Positions 6,423-15,100 of a DNA stretch of 17,384 bases are shown here, one piece after another. Source of the DNA: Ignavibacteria bacterium UBA5771. Lineage in GTDB: Bacteria > Bacteroidota > Ignavibacteria > Kapaibacteriales > UBA2268. A model generated the notes under the pieces. That model was not told the origin of the DNA and did not search any database. It was given only the letters and a program-made list of their open reading frames with translations. Location: positions 189 to 17,572 of the forward strand of contig DIEP01000109.1 of the NCBI GenBank assembly GCA_002418685.1. The letters run 5' to 3'. Each line of letters begins with the position of its first letter. The stretch's first letter is position 1. A program made the translations under genes and the position numbers.

Positions 6423-7570
6423 TATATTGCCTCCAAAATATGAACAACACTACTACCACCCGAACCTCCCATATTCTGGGTAAGCCCTAAACGCGCATTT
6501 TCTATCTGACGTTTGCCTGCACGCCCCTGCAATTGCAAGGTTGCTTCGATAAGTTGAGCCACACCTGTAGCTCCGACGGGATGCCCTTTTGATTTAAGTC
6601 CTCCGCTTGGATTGATAACAAGTTTGCCACCATAAGTTGCCTGCCCTTCAGCAATTGCCTTGCCCGCTGTGCCATAATCAAAGAACCCAAGCTCTTCGGC
6701 AACAATAATTTCGGCAATCGAGAAGCAATCATGAACTTCAGCAAAATCAATATCTGAAGGAGAAACATTCGCAAATTTATATGCTTTTTCTGCCGAAATA
6801 CGAACTGAGTCAATTTTTGCTAAATCTTTATGATCATGCAAGGCGATTGGACCTGTTGCAGCACCTATCCCTCTAATTTTCACAGGTTTATCAGTGAATT
6901 TTCGAGCTATTTCCAATGGAGCCAATATAATTGCCGCTGCTCCATCCGTTATTGGTGAGCAATCCAATAATCTCAACGGATCTGCAACGGGGGCAGAATT
7001 CAAAACAGCTTTCAAATCTATTTCAAAAGGATATTGAGCATAAGGATTATTTTTCCCGTGTTTGTGATTTTTAATTGGGACTGCTGCTAATTCTTCGCGA
7101 GTTAACCCATATCTCTGCATATAGACTTGTGCCATCATTGCATACAAACCAGGAAAAGTGACTCCGTTATATGCTTCATATTCTTGGTCGGCAGCTGTAG
7201 CAAGCACGAAAGTGCTGTCATCTGTATCCCACATTTTTTCAACTCCACCGACAAGCACAAAATCGCTCAAACCCGATGCGACTTCCATATAACCTATCCG
7301 AGCAGCTTGACCACCCGATGAGCAAGCAGCTTCGACTCTTGCTCCTGCCGCACCGGATTGCCCGATATAATCAGCCATCAGCGAAGCAAGATGTTCTTGA
7401 TGATTATATAATCCGCCCGACATTGCTCCAACATAGATGGAATCAATTTTATCGATTTTTGCATCTTCCATTGCTTTCAAAGCAGCTTCGGCAAAAATAT
7501 CACGCAAATTTTGGTCCCAAAGCTCACCGAACTTTGTCTGACCAACTCCTATTATTGCAACTTCACGCAT
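6422..7570 (-). CDS. SCP2-type thiolase (acetoacetyl-CoA thiolase of the archaeal HMG-CoA synthase complex)
   Basis: A 382-residue thiolase-fold enzyme of the SCP2/archaeal acetyl-CoA C-acetyltransferase branch. The nucleophile is Cys83 in VEAACSSGGQAAR. His280 lies in VHDCFSIAE and His330 in GGLKSKGHPVGATG. The second catalytic Cys of classical thiolases (CxG near the C-terminus) is replaced by a Gly/Ser-rich stretch, NMGGSGGSS, as is normal for this branch. Expected reaction: condensation of two acetyl-CoA to acetoacetyl-CoA, or the reverse. Its partners HMG-CoA synthase (12 nt upstream) and DUF35 (1-nt overlap downstream) match the archaeal gene set whose products form one channelling complex. 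A strong Shine-Dalgarno AGGAGG (7575-7580) precedes the start. Participation in degradation of longer acyl-CoAs cannot be excluded. Confidence 0.92.
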   Translation of the reverse strand: MREVAIIGVGQTKFGELWDQNLRDIFAEAALKAMEDAKIDKIDSIYVGAMSGGLYNHQEHLASLMADYIGQSGAAGARVEAACSSGGQAARIGYMEVASGLSDFVLVGGVEKMWDTDDSTFVLATAADQEYEAYNGVTFPGLYAMMAQVYMQRYGLTREELAAVPIKNHKHGKNNPYAQYPFEIDLKAVLNSAPVADPLRLLDCSPITDGAAAIILAPLEIARKFTDKPVKIRGIGAATGPIALHDHKDLAKIDSVRISAEKAYKFANVSPSDIDFAEVHDCFSIAEIIVAEELGFFDYGTAGKAIAEGQATYGGKLVINPSGGLKSKGHPVGATGVAQLIEATLQLQGRAGKRQIENARLGLTQNMGGSGGSSVVHILEAI

Positions 7571-7582
7571 TTTTCCTCCTTA

Positions 7583-8629
7583 TTAATCATTAAATAAAAT
7601 TTTCTTACGATAAGCTACATACTGACCATAACTCAAATAGATGCGATTGTTTTCGAGCATATCGCGCAATTTAGGCGCTTTATCTTGAACTTTCGTTATT
7701 TGATCTGTTGCTTCAAAAACAAAACCATCGCTACCTGCACCCGAACCAAATGAAACGAGTAAAACGCGTTCGCCAGGCTTCAGAATATCCAGAACAGAAG
7801 AAAATCCCGTAATTGACGACCCTGAATATGTATTCCCCATAAGATTGACAATCCATCCGTCCTTCATTTGTGCATCTGTGAAACCAAGAGTTTTCCCTGC
7901 TTTCAAAGGAAATCTGCCATTCGGCATGTGGAAAATTGCATATTTAAAATCTTGAGCTTTCATATTAGCTTTTTCCATAGTAACTTGTGCAGCATTCAGA
8001 ACATGCTTGAAATAAGCGGGCTCGCCTGTGAAACGTCCTCCATGACGAGGATACATTTGCAAATCGCGACGCCAGAAATCAGCTGTATCACTTGTGTATG
8101 AATATGTTGCAATCACATCTGCAATCACATTTTCCTTACCAAAGATGAACGCTGAACCGCCCGCAGCTGCCGAATATTCCAAAGCATCCCCTGGTGCTCC
8201 CTGTGAAGTGTCTGCTCCTATTCCCATCGCGTAATCCATATTTCCCGATTTTACATGGCTATATGCAACAAACATTGCTTCCGAACCTGCCTTGCAAGCA
8301 AATTCAAAATCTGCAACATGAACCTCAGGTCCGATCCCAAGTGCATCGATCAGTATCGTCCCCGATGGTTTAACAGCATACGGATGAGACTCTGAGCCAA
8401 TATAGACTGCTCCTATCAATTTCGGGTCGATTCCCGCCCTTGCAAGAGCATTTTTTGCCGCTGCTACTGAAATTGTGACAGTATCCTCGTCTCTGCCTGG
8501 GACTGTCTTTTCAGTAAGCATCAAACCATTTTCGATTGAATCTGCATTATCTCCCCATTGCTCGGCAATAGTGCTCGTCTTTATTCTATAGCGAGGGAGA
8601 TAAGAACCATAACCTACAATTCCTACCAT
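7583..8629 (-). CDS. mvaS: Archaeal-type hydroxymethylglutaryl-CoA synthase
   Basis: A 348-residue cytoplasmic enzyme that condenses acetyl-CoA with acetoacetyl-CoA to HMG-CoA. The catalytic triad is intact: Glu80 in YIGSES, Cys112 in DFEFACKAGSEA and His234 in FHMPNGRFP, each one position from the Glu79/Cys111/His233 of Staphylococcus aureus MvaS. The short length, the VPGRDEDT motif and the FEFACKAG context put it in the archaeal branch. It lies between an acyl-CoA dehydrogenase (31 nt upstream) and the thiolase. HMG-CoA could feed the mevalonate route, but no HMG-CoA reductase or kinases are in the window; a role in branched acyl-CoA (isovaleryl) metabolism is also possible given the dehydrogenase. 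The ribosome-binding site is weak (GGG 8 nt ahead). Confidence 0.93.
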   Translation of the reverse strand: MVGIVGYGSYLPRYRIKTSTIAEQWGDNADSIENGLMLTEKTVPGRDEDTVTISVAAAKNALARAGIDPKLIGAVYIGSESHPYAVKPSGTILIDALGIGPEVHVADFEFACKAGSEAMFVAYSHVKSGNMDYAMGIGADTSQGAPGDALEYSAAAGGSAFIFGKENVIADVIATYSYTSDTADFWRRDLQMYPRHGGRFTGEPAYFKHVLNAAQVTMEKANMKAQDFKYAIFHMPNGRFPLKAGKTLGFTDAQMKDGWIVNLMGNTYSGSSITGFSSVLDILKPGERVLLVSFGSGAGSDGFVFEATDQITKVQDKAPKLRDMLENNRIYLSYGQYVAYRKKILFND

Positions 8630-8660
8630 AAGTTAAACCCTATATTTTAAAAATAAAAAA

Positions 8661-9821
8661 TTAATTATCAAAACATCCTATTTGTCTTGCTATGACAATC
8701 CGCTGAATTTCGCTTGTCCCTTCGCCGATTTCGAGCAATTTCGCATCGCGATAATAGCGCTCAACTTCATATTCCTTCATTAATCCGTATCCACCGTGAA
8801 TTTGCACGCAATGGTCTGAAGAGATATGAGCTAATTCACTGCAATATAGTTTTGCAATTGCTCCTTCTTTTGTGATTGGTTCGTTATTATTTGCCATACG
8901 GCATACTTCATAAAGATAATTCCGTGCCAGTTCAAGCCCTGTATCAATATCAGCAAGCTTAAATGCATTTGCTTGAAAATTGGAAATCGCCTGCCCAAAT
9001 GCCTTCCTTTGCTTAGCATAATTCAATGCAGATTCAAAAGCACCCTGAGCAAGTCCAAGCCCCATCGCGGCGATAGAAAGTCTTCCCCTGTCAAGTGTGT
9101 AAAGCATTTGTTTGAATCCATCACCCCGCTTGCCAAGAATGGCAGAATTTGGAACGCGAACATCAGAGAGTGTTATCTCCGTTGTGTTCGATGATCTCCA
9201 CATCAATTTATTATGCATTGGTATTGCTGAATAGCCGGGTGTTCCATTTTCGACTAGAAAACAAGTGTATTCCTTTTTTCCGTCGGGACGTGTGCCTGTT
9301 ACAGTCATAATTGTGGAACCGAGCGTGATGTCAGTCGAGGCATTAGTAATAAATATTTTAGAACCATTAATAATCCAATCATCTCCATCTTGGATTGCTG
9401 TAGTCATAGTATTTCCTGCGTCTGAGCCTGCTTCGGGTTCAGTCAGCCCGAACCCCCAAAGTTTACCGGAAGTTATTTGAGGTAGATATTTGTGCTTTTG
9501 CTCATCATTGCCAAAATAATACAAAGGACCGGTTCCTAATGAATTGTGCGCAGCAATAGTAGCTGCTTGCGAACTATCGATTCTTGATAGCTCTTCTACA
9601 ATAATAATATAAGAGAGATAATCGAGTCCACTCCCACCATATTCTTCGGGAATAATTGCGCCAAGCAATCCAATTTCTGCCATTTGTTGAGTTATACTGT
9701 AAGAAAACTCTTCCTTTTCATCGAGTTCTTGAGCTTTTGGCTTGATAACTTCTTCGGCAAATTTGCGAACTGTTTCCCGCAAGAGAACTTGTTCTTCTGA
9801 TAGATTTCTATTTTGTAGCAT
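8661..9821 (-). CDS. Acyl-CoA dehydrogenase (first gene of the HMG-CoA synthase operon)
   Basis: A 386-residue FAD flavoenzyme of the acyl-CoA dehydrogenase family, which introduces the 2,3 double bond into acyl-CoA and passes electrons to ETF. Order: N-terminal helical domain (about 1-120), beta domain with GFGLTEPEAGSDAGN and ITNAS (about 121-230), and a C-terminal helical domain with IHGGYGLMKEYEVERYYRDAKLLEIGEGTSEIQR. The catalytic base is Glu367 in GEGTSEIQ, the usual site for short/medium-chain enzymes; isovaleryl- and long-chain-type enzymes use a different position, so a straight short-chain substrate is favoured, with low certainty. It heads the operon with HMG-CoA synthase, thiolase and DUF35. 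It is divergent from a second family member, and the two share the family fold but differ throughout. Confidence 0.93.
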   Translation of the reverse strand: MLQNRNLSEEQVLLRETVRKFAEEVIKPKAQELDEKEEFSYSITQQMAEIGLLGAIIPEEYGGSGLDYLSYIIIVEELSRIDSSQAATIAAHNSLGTGPLYYFGNDEQKHKYLPQITSGKLWGFGLTEPEAGSDAGNTMTTAIQDGDDWIINGSKIFITNASTDITLGSTIMTVTGTRPDGKKEYTCFLVENGTPGYSAIPMHNKLMWRSSNTTEITLSDVRVPNSAILGKRGDGFKQMLYTLDRGRLSIAAMGLGLAQGAFESALNYAKQRKAFGQAISNFQANAFKLADIDTGLELARNYLYEVCRMANNNEPITKEGAIAKLYCSELAHISSDHCVQIHGGYGLMKEYEVERYYRDAKLLEIGEGTSEIQRIVIARQIGCFDN

Positions 9822-9898
9822 TTTAATCTTTACTAAATTAATAAATACGAATTAATAAAATATTAATTTTTAATAATTCAATTTAAGAAAAATTTACT

Positions 9899-9906
9899 TA
9901 ATTTTG
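9899..9906 (+). promoter_or_regulatory. -7 box (TAATTTTG) of the second acyl-CoA dehydrogenase
   Basis: Exact TAnnTTTG match in the 137-bp divergent spacer, 52 nt before the start codon. The -33 position is weak (ATTC). No equally good box faces the leftward operon; the nearest minus-strand match lacks one T. Confidence 0.5.
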
Positions 9907-9945
9907 TACTATTTTTAAAATTAAAGAGAAAATTTCTTAAAATTG

Positions 9946-9953
9946 AAAGGAGG
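9946..9953 (+). promoter_or_regulatory. Strong Shine-Dalgarno site
   Basis: AAAGGAGG with a 5-nt spacer to the ATG at 9959, an 8-base match to the anti-Shine-Dalgarno of 16S rRNA. It fixes this start and is notable in a group where such sites are often weak. Confidence 0.85.
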
Positions 9954-9958
9954 AAAGA

Positions 9959-11095
9959 ATGGATTATTTGTTGACTGATGAGCAGAAAATGCTTAAAGAA
10001 ATGGTTGGAAAATTTGCCGAAGAAAAAATTGGTCCTGTTGCAAGTGAAAATGAACGGAACCATCGCTTTCCGAAAGAAATTATTGACGAAGCAGGTCAAC
10101 TTGGATTGATGGGCATCGCATATCCCACTGAATATGGTGGAGCAGGAATGGATTATGTGTCTTATTTTCTTGCTGTCGAACAAGTATCTCGCTGGTGCGC
10201 CTCCACAGGTGTAATAATCTCAGCACATACTTCGCTTGTTTGCGATCCTATCTATCGCTTTGGCACTGAAGAACAAAAGCAGAAGTATCTGCCTGATTTG
10301 CTATCGGGCAAAAAAATAGGTGCTTTTTCGCTTACTGAAGCATCTGCAGGCTCTGATTCAGGAAACACAAAGACAGTTGCAAGAAAAGAAGGAAACAAGT
10401 GGATAATTAATGGTTCAAAATTATTCGCAACAAATGGCAATGAAGCAAGTGTGTTTATTTTAATTGCACGAACCAGTGGCGAAAAACATCGAGGTCTTTC
10501 TGCATTCATTGTGGAAAGAGATATGCCCGGTTATAAAATTGGCAAACTTGAGAAGAAGCTAGGAATTCGTTCATCCTCAACTGCGGAAATTATACTTGAT
10601 AACGTGGAGGTCCCCGAATCTAACCTGCTCGGGAAAGAGGGAGATGGATTTAAAATTTCAATGGTAAGTCTTGATGGAGGCAGGTTGGGAATTACTGCTC
10701 AAGCCCTTGGAATTGCACGTGCTGCAATTGAAGATTCAATTAAATATTCCAAAGAACGCTTCCAATTCGATCAACCAATTTCAGATTTTCAAGCAATACA
10801 ATGGATGATCGCCGATATGTTTACTGAATATGAAGCAGCATTTTTGTTAGGATGGCGTGCTTCAAAAATGAAAGACCTTGGATTGAATTACAGTCGAGAA
10901 GCAGCGATGGCAAAGTTGAAGGCGTCGGAAACTGCGATGTTTTGTGCAAATAAGGGTATCCAGATTCATGGTGGTTATGGATATACTGAAGATTTCAACA
11001 TGGAGAGATATTATCGAGATGCAAAGATTACCGAGATTTACGAAGGCACAAGCGAAATACAGCGGCTTGTAATCTCCAAGAGCTTGCTTAAATAA
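9959..11095 (+). CDS. Acyl-CoA dehydrogenase, short-chain (butyryl-CoA dehydrogenase-like)
   Basis: A 378-residue FAD-dependent acyl-CoA dehydrogenase. The N-terminal helical domain begins MDYLLTDEQKMLKEMVGKFAEE. The beta domain carries GAFSLTEASAGSDSGNTKT, with the flavin- and substrate-contacting Thr/Ser residues, and FATNG. The C-terminal domain has GIQIHGGYGYTEDFNMERYYRDAKITEIYEGTSEIQR, with catalytic Glu362 in YEGTSEIQ. The compact length and this motif are typical of butyryl-CoA/short-chain enzymes feeding beta-oxidation through ETF. It is a single-gene unit with its own -7 box, a strong Shine-Dalgarno and a terminator, transcribed away from the operon led by the other acyl-CoA dehydrogenase. 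No etfA/etfB is in the window. Confidence 0.94.
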   Translation: MDYLLTDEQKMLKEMVGKFAEEKIGPVASENERNHRFPKEIIDEAGQLGLMGIAYPTEYGGAGMDYVSYFLAVEQVSRWCASTGVIISAHTSLVCDPIYRFGTEEQKQKYLPDLLSGKKIGAFSLTEASAGSDSGNTKTVARKEGNKWIINGSKLFATNGNEASVFILIARTSGEKHRGLSAFIVERDMPGYKIGKLEKKLGIRSSSTAEIILDNVEVPESNLLGKEGDGFKISMVSLDGGRLGITAQALGIARAAIEDSIKYSKERFQFDQPISDFQAIQWMIADMFTEYEAAFLLGWRASKMKDLGLNYSREAAMAKLKASETAMFCANKGIQIHGGYGYTEDFNMERYYRDAKITEIYEGTSEIQRLVISKSLLK

Positions 11096-11184
11096 TTCAC
11101 GAAGTGTGGATGTCTTCTTTCATTTCAGAATAATAATGGGAGATAGTCATTGCAAGGGACTTCTAAAAACAATGGATTTTCCAA

Positions 11185-11214
11185 AAAAAAACACGATTCA
11201 AATCGTGTTTTTTT
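11185..11214. terminator. Bidirectional intrinsic terminator
   Basis: AACACGAT (11190-11197), loop TCAA, ATCGTGTT (11202-11209), extended by a run of As on the left and Ts on the right, so both strands end in a U tract. It sits between the convergent acyl-CoA dehydrogenase and the beta-barrel gene and can serve both. The rest of the 142-nt spacer shows nothing else. Confidence 0.9.
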
Positions 11215-11237
11215 ATTAAAATCATAATGAAATACAA

Positions 11238-12101
11238 TTATCTTCTCCAAGCGTATCGTATATCCAGTCCAATCTGGAGGGCACTTACTCTCCAACTTTG
11301 ATCTGAACTCAAATTTGTTACGCCAAAGTTATAAGCTATACCTGGTACAAAATAGAATGACCCCATCAAAATCTCGTATTGGGCGCCTACTTTAATTCCA
11401 AATCTAATAGAACTTGAGTTTGGAATATCCCCTTCTTTTATGACCAGTGTCCTATTATTGTTAATATACCTCATTCCAACAGGAATGGTATCGGGTACTT
11501 TAAATTGTGCATTTCTCGGTTCGACGAGCAGAACTCGTTGATCAAGTGTTTTGGTCAAAGCGAAATCAAATGTTGGACCGATAGTAAAACCCAATGTTAT
11601 ACCTTCAAACGGATTAATTTTATAGACAACATCCAAAGTAACCAAGTCATATTTAACCTGATTAGTGTTCAGAATTGTTGAATAAATTGTTTGTTCCGTA
11701 GAAAGACCAGTACCGGGATCAACAACATCTACCACTTGAGGGTAACGCTTACCGCCAATTTCTAAATAAGCGGGCATTGTTTGATACATTACACGAGCTA
11801 TTATTGAAGAATTAGAATTTTTATAATCACCCAATAGATGCTCGTATGTCAGACCTACGAAGAAACCATTGTCATTGCCATTCTCAAAAGTTGGGCATGG
11901 ATCATTATTTACATTATTGGCATCCGGATATGTCTTGAGACTGACGGAATGCATAGACCTATTATACCCAAATACAGGTCCTAAGAATATTGGCCTTCTC
12001 TCTTGATGTGGCATTAATGGATTCTCTTCTTGTTGCGCAGTTAGTTGTATCGTAGCACAGAACAATACAAACAACGAGAATTTTAGTACATTAATTCGCA
12101 T
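11238..12101 (-). CDS. Putative outer-membrane beta-barrel protein
   Basis: A 287-residue exported protein with signal peptide MRINVLKFSLFVLFCATIQLTAQ (1-23). The mature part alternates hydrophobic and polar residues in strands ending in Gly/aromatic residues (FLGPVFGYNRS, FFVGLTYEHLLG, IIARVMYQTM, YDLVTLDVVYKI, LGFTIGPTFDF, IRFGIKVGAQYEI, FYFVPGIAYNFGV) and closes with LQIGLDIRYAWRR, as expected of an 8-to-10-strand barrel of the outer-membrane beta-barrel/PorT-like kind. Function is unknown. A GTG at 12110 is in frame and would overlap the upstream stop, but ATG 12101 is preferred: AGGTGAT stands 5 nt ahead and the signal peptide then starts normally. It follows the 1354-residue surface protein gene by 5 nt, so the two are translationally linked. 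Confidence 0.75.
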   Translation of the reverse strand: MRINVLKFSLFVLFCATIQLTAQQEENPLMPHQERRPIFLGPVFGYNRSMHSVSLKTYPDANNVNNDPCPTFENGNDNGFFVGLTYEHLLGDYKNSNSSIIARVMYQTMPAYLEIGGKRYPQVVDVVDPGTGLSTEQTIYSTILNTNQVKYDLVTLDVVYKINPFEGITLGFTIGPTFDFALTKTLDQRVLLVEPRNAQFKVPDTIPVGMRYINNNRTLVIKEGDIPNSSSIRFGIKVGAQYEILMGSFYFVPGIAYNFGVTNLSSDQSWRVSALQIGLDIRYAWRR

Positions 12102-12106
12102 TTTAA

Positions 12107-12112
12107 TCACCT
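12107..12112 (-). promoter_or_regulatory. Shine-Dalgarno deciding the beta-barrel start
   Basis: Minus-strand AGGTGA (with a following T, an exact 7-base part of the extended consensus AAGGAGGTGAT) overlaps the stop codon of the upstream gene and lies 5 nt before ATG 12101. It supports that start over the GTG at 12110. Confidence 0.65.
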
Positions 12113-15100
12113 ATTTAATATTATTAATATTGATTCAATTTTATTGTCAATTTGAACGTTTAAAAAGTATTTTCCATTTGTCAAATTATCTACTACATAA
12201 ATTACGGACTTTTTACCTTTTTGTAAATACATATTTTTCTCTAGAATATATTCTTTTCCCAATTCGTCATTTATGAAAATACGAATATAACTATTTTTCA
12301 CTAAATAAAAGTCAATTTTTAACAAATTATTAACAGGATTTGGTGCAATTGAGAATTCTGATCTTGTAGTATCCTGTGTAATTATTATAAAATTATTTAA
12401 GCAAACTTCATTAATATTTGCCTCCATTATTGATTCATTCTTGCTATAGCAATTTGGATCTGATATAGAGAATACTAAGTCAGTGTGCCTTGCTTCGCTA
12501 ACAACACTTAAAAAATTAAGTGTGATCTCCCATTTTTCATCTTTTGCAAAAAGTCGTGGTTGATCTATCCAATCAAGATTTATCCCTTTTGCACTTTTTG
12601 ATAAGTGCAAATTATAAATAAATAAATTATTATTTGCATCTGTTATTTTTGGGTTAGCAGTACTATCAAGCAAATAAATGACATATTTATTATAATCGAG
12701 TTGAAAATTTAATATTGTTGGGATTTCTGTCGAACTCAGAATATTTCCCGAGAAAGTAATTGGAACAACTTCATCAGGTGATACTTCAATATTATCCAAT
12801 TGTTTTATATCGAGAATATTCGTCTTTGGTTCCATAAGTAATTGAGAAGTGCGACTGCTCGAATCATTAAATAAGCCTGTAAATGAAACCTCGCCCATCT
12901 GATTAGCCTTAAAAAGTACCCTGACTAACAATTCATACTGTCCCCTTGCTGGTATTACTATCGGTAAAAGTGCTGAGTAATCATCTAAAAATTCAAGCTG
13001 CCAATCAGCGGGATTTTGAGTGTATTCAATTTTAGTAAGTGAAATTTCAAAAGGTTCATTATTAATAAACAAAACTTTTAGCGTATCATACAGGCAGGAT
13101 GTAAAATCCATATCAGAAATAATTCTCAAATCGACATTCAAATTTGTTGGTGCAACTGCATAGCCACGAATAATCACCGTATCGACTTTTCGCTTGTATG
13201 CGGGCATTGCGTCATTCACAACACCAAGGATGAGGATATTTTCTCCAAGCTTTTGCGGATAAAAAGTTATCGGGAGAGAAAAGCTGCCTTCTATTGGGAT
13301 TTTGAAATTTTTCAGTGCTGAAAAATCTATTATGTATGATTGAACATCGCCTTGCAAAACAAAAATCGAATCAATAGTCAAATCTTCATTACCTAAATTA
13401 GAAATAATCTGTGGGGTTAAGATTTTCTGTGTTGCATAAGCAATTGTATCGAAATCCACATTTTGCGTTAGGATTACAGGGATCGTCCCTTTCCCTTTAA
13501 TATCAATCTGAATTAATGGGTGTCGCCACCAATCGCATTCCAAATTTGCGCTCAGTTGATAATCACTTGTGTCAATTGGATTAAATTGCAAATTCAATGG
13601 ATATTCATCTAAAGGATCAACCGAGGAGTTAATATTTTCAATTGAATTTGTATTGAAGTCGTCAATATTTTTTATTGTGAAATCCTTAAATTTAATCACA
13701 GAGGCAATATTCCCCGCATTTTTAATTTGAATTATACTATCATAATTAATGCCAATTCTTCTTCTACTAAAATCAATAATCTGCGATGAGAAATCGGGCG
13801 CAACACCGACGCCTTTTATTTCAAGCTGATTATATAATTTTAAATGGTTTGCAAATTGCAATTGCACGATCACCGGTCCTCTAATAATCGGCATAAATTT
13901 GACAGGGAGAGTGAGAGTGCTATCCGGAAGCAGATTATATACGAAAATATTGTTAGTTTCTATTGCAATTTGAGGATTGTTCGAAAAATAATACAATGAG
14001 TCGAGAATAAGGGCAATATTCCCTGTATTTTTAATAGAAATAAATCCATCAGCGGTATCTTGCAAATATACATTCCCAAAATCCCAACCTGAAACAGTAA
14101 GATTCGGAGCGACTAATATTGCCTTAATGGGTATAGATTTCTTAACTCCGCAGCTGAATTGCAATTGAAAAGAATCATTTAAATTATATGATGTGCTTTG
14201 CGGTGCAAAACAAATTTTCCCTTGTATAATATCGTTCTTATTTAATGTTTTTGGGAAAGATGAATCAAAGTAAATTGCAATACGCGAATCATTAGGCAAA
14301 ATCACAGATTGCAAATCAATTGAATCTTCGCCCTGATTTTTGATTGTGAAATTGATACAAACTGAATCAGTCCAACTAACTATATTGAAATCAATTAGTG
14401 GAGGAATATCCAATTTAATTGGATTGAAAATATATGTGTAAGTGCCTTTATTTCCGATTTTATCCCAATATTCAATAACTAATTTCCCTGGAGAATAAAT
14501 GTTCGTTACCTCTGCAGATAAAGTAATAATTGTATCATTTGGAGAAATTGGGTCAATTACCCATTGGAAATTATTTGTTTCAGGTTCCAAAACTTTTAGA
14601 AAATCGATCCCGCTCGAATTTGCACCTCCAAAATCATAAGCTTTTCCTTTAAGAGTAAAGCAATCAATTTCCACATCAAGGATGGGTGGGATTTCATCGA
14701 CCAAATCAGCATTTACAAGCGACGAACCTAATGCCATAGCATAAGAATCAAATTCTCCAGTTCCATATATAATACCTGAAAATTTCCCTGTTACGGAAGT
14801 TACTTTATGAGTGCGTCCTTCGAGTAGAGTATCGTTAATAACACACCAATATAAATTTGTCCCAAGAATTTGTTGCTTGGAAATATTTGAGATTGTATCA
14901 ACTTTTTTATTATCTATAAATAACGTTGCAATAGCAGATTGCTCAGCAATCAGAGCAATATAGTGATTTGTATATTGCATTGGATTGACTGCTGAACCTC
15001 CAGGAGAAGTGAAGAGCACGGTTTGCACAAATTGCTCTCTCGGTGGGAGCATAACCATTGATGGGTCATAATTATGAGATTCTAGATTGCTCCCCGTTCT

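Noticed and set aside
12102..12110. GTG start of the beta-barrel gene overlapping the upstream stop
   Set aside because: The ATG nine bases further has a well-spaced AGGTGAT site and yields a cleaner signal peptide.
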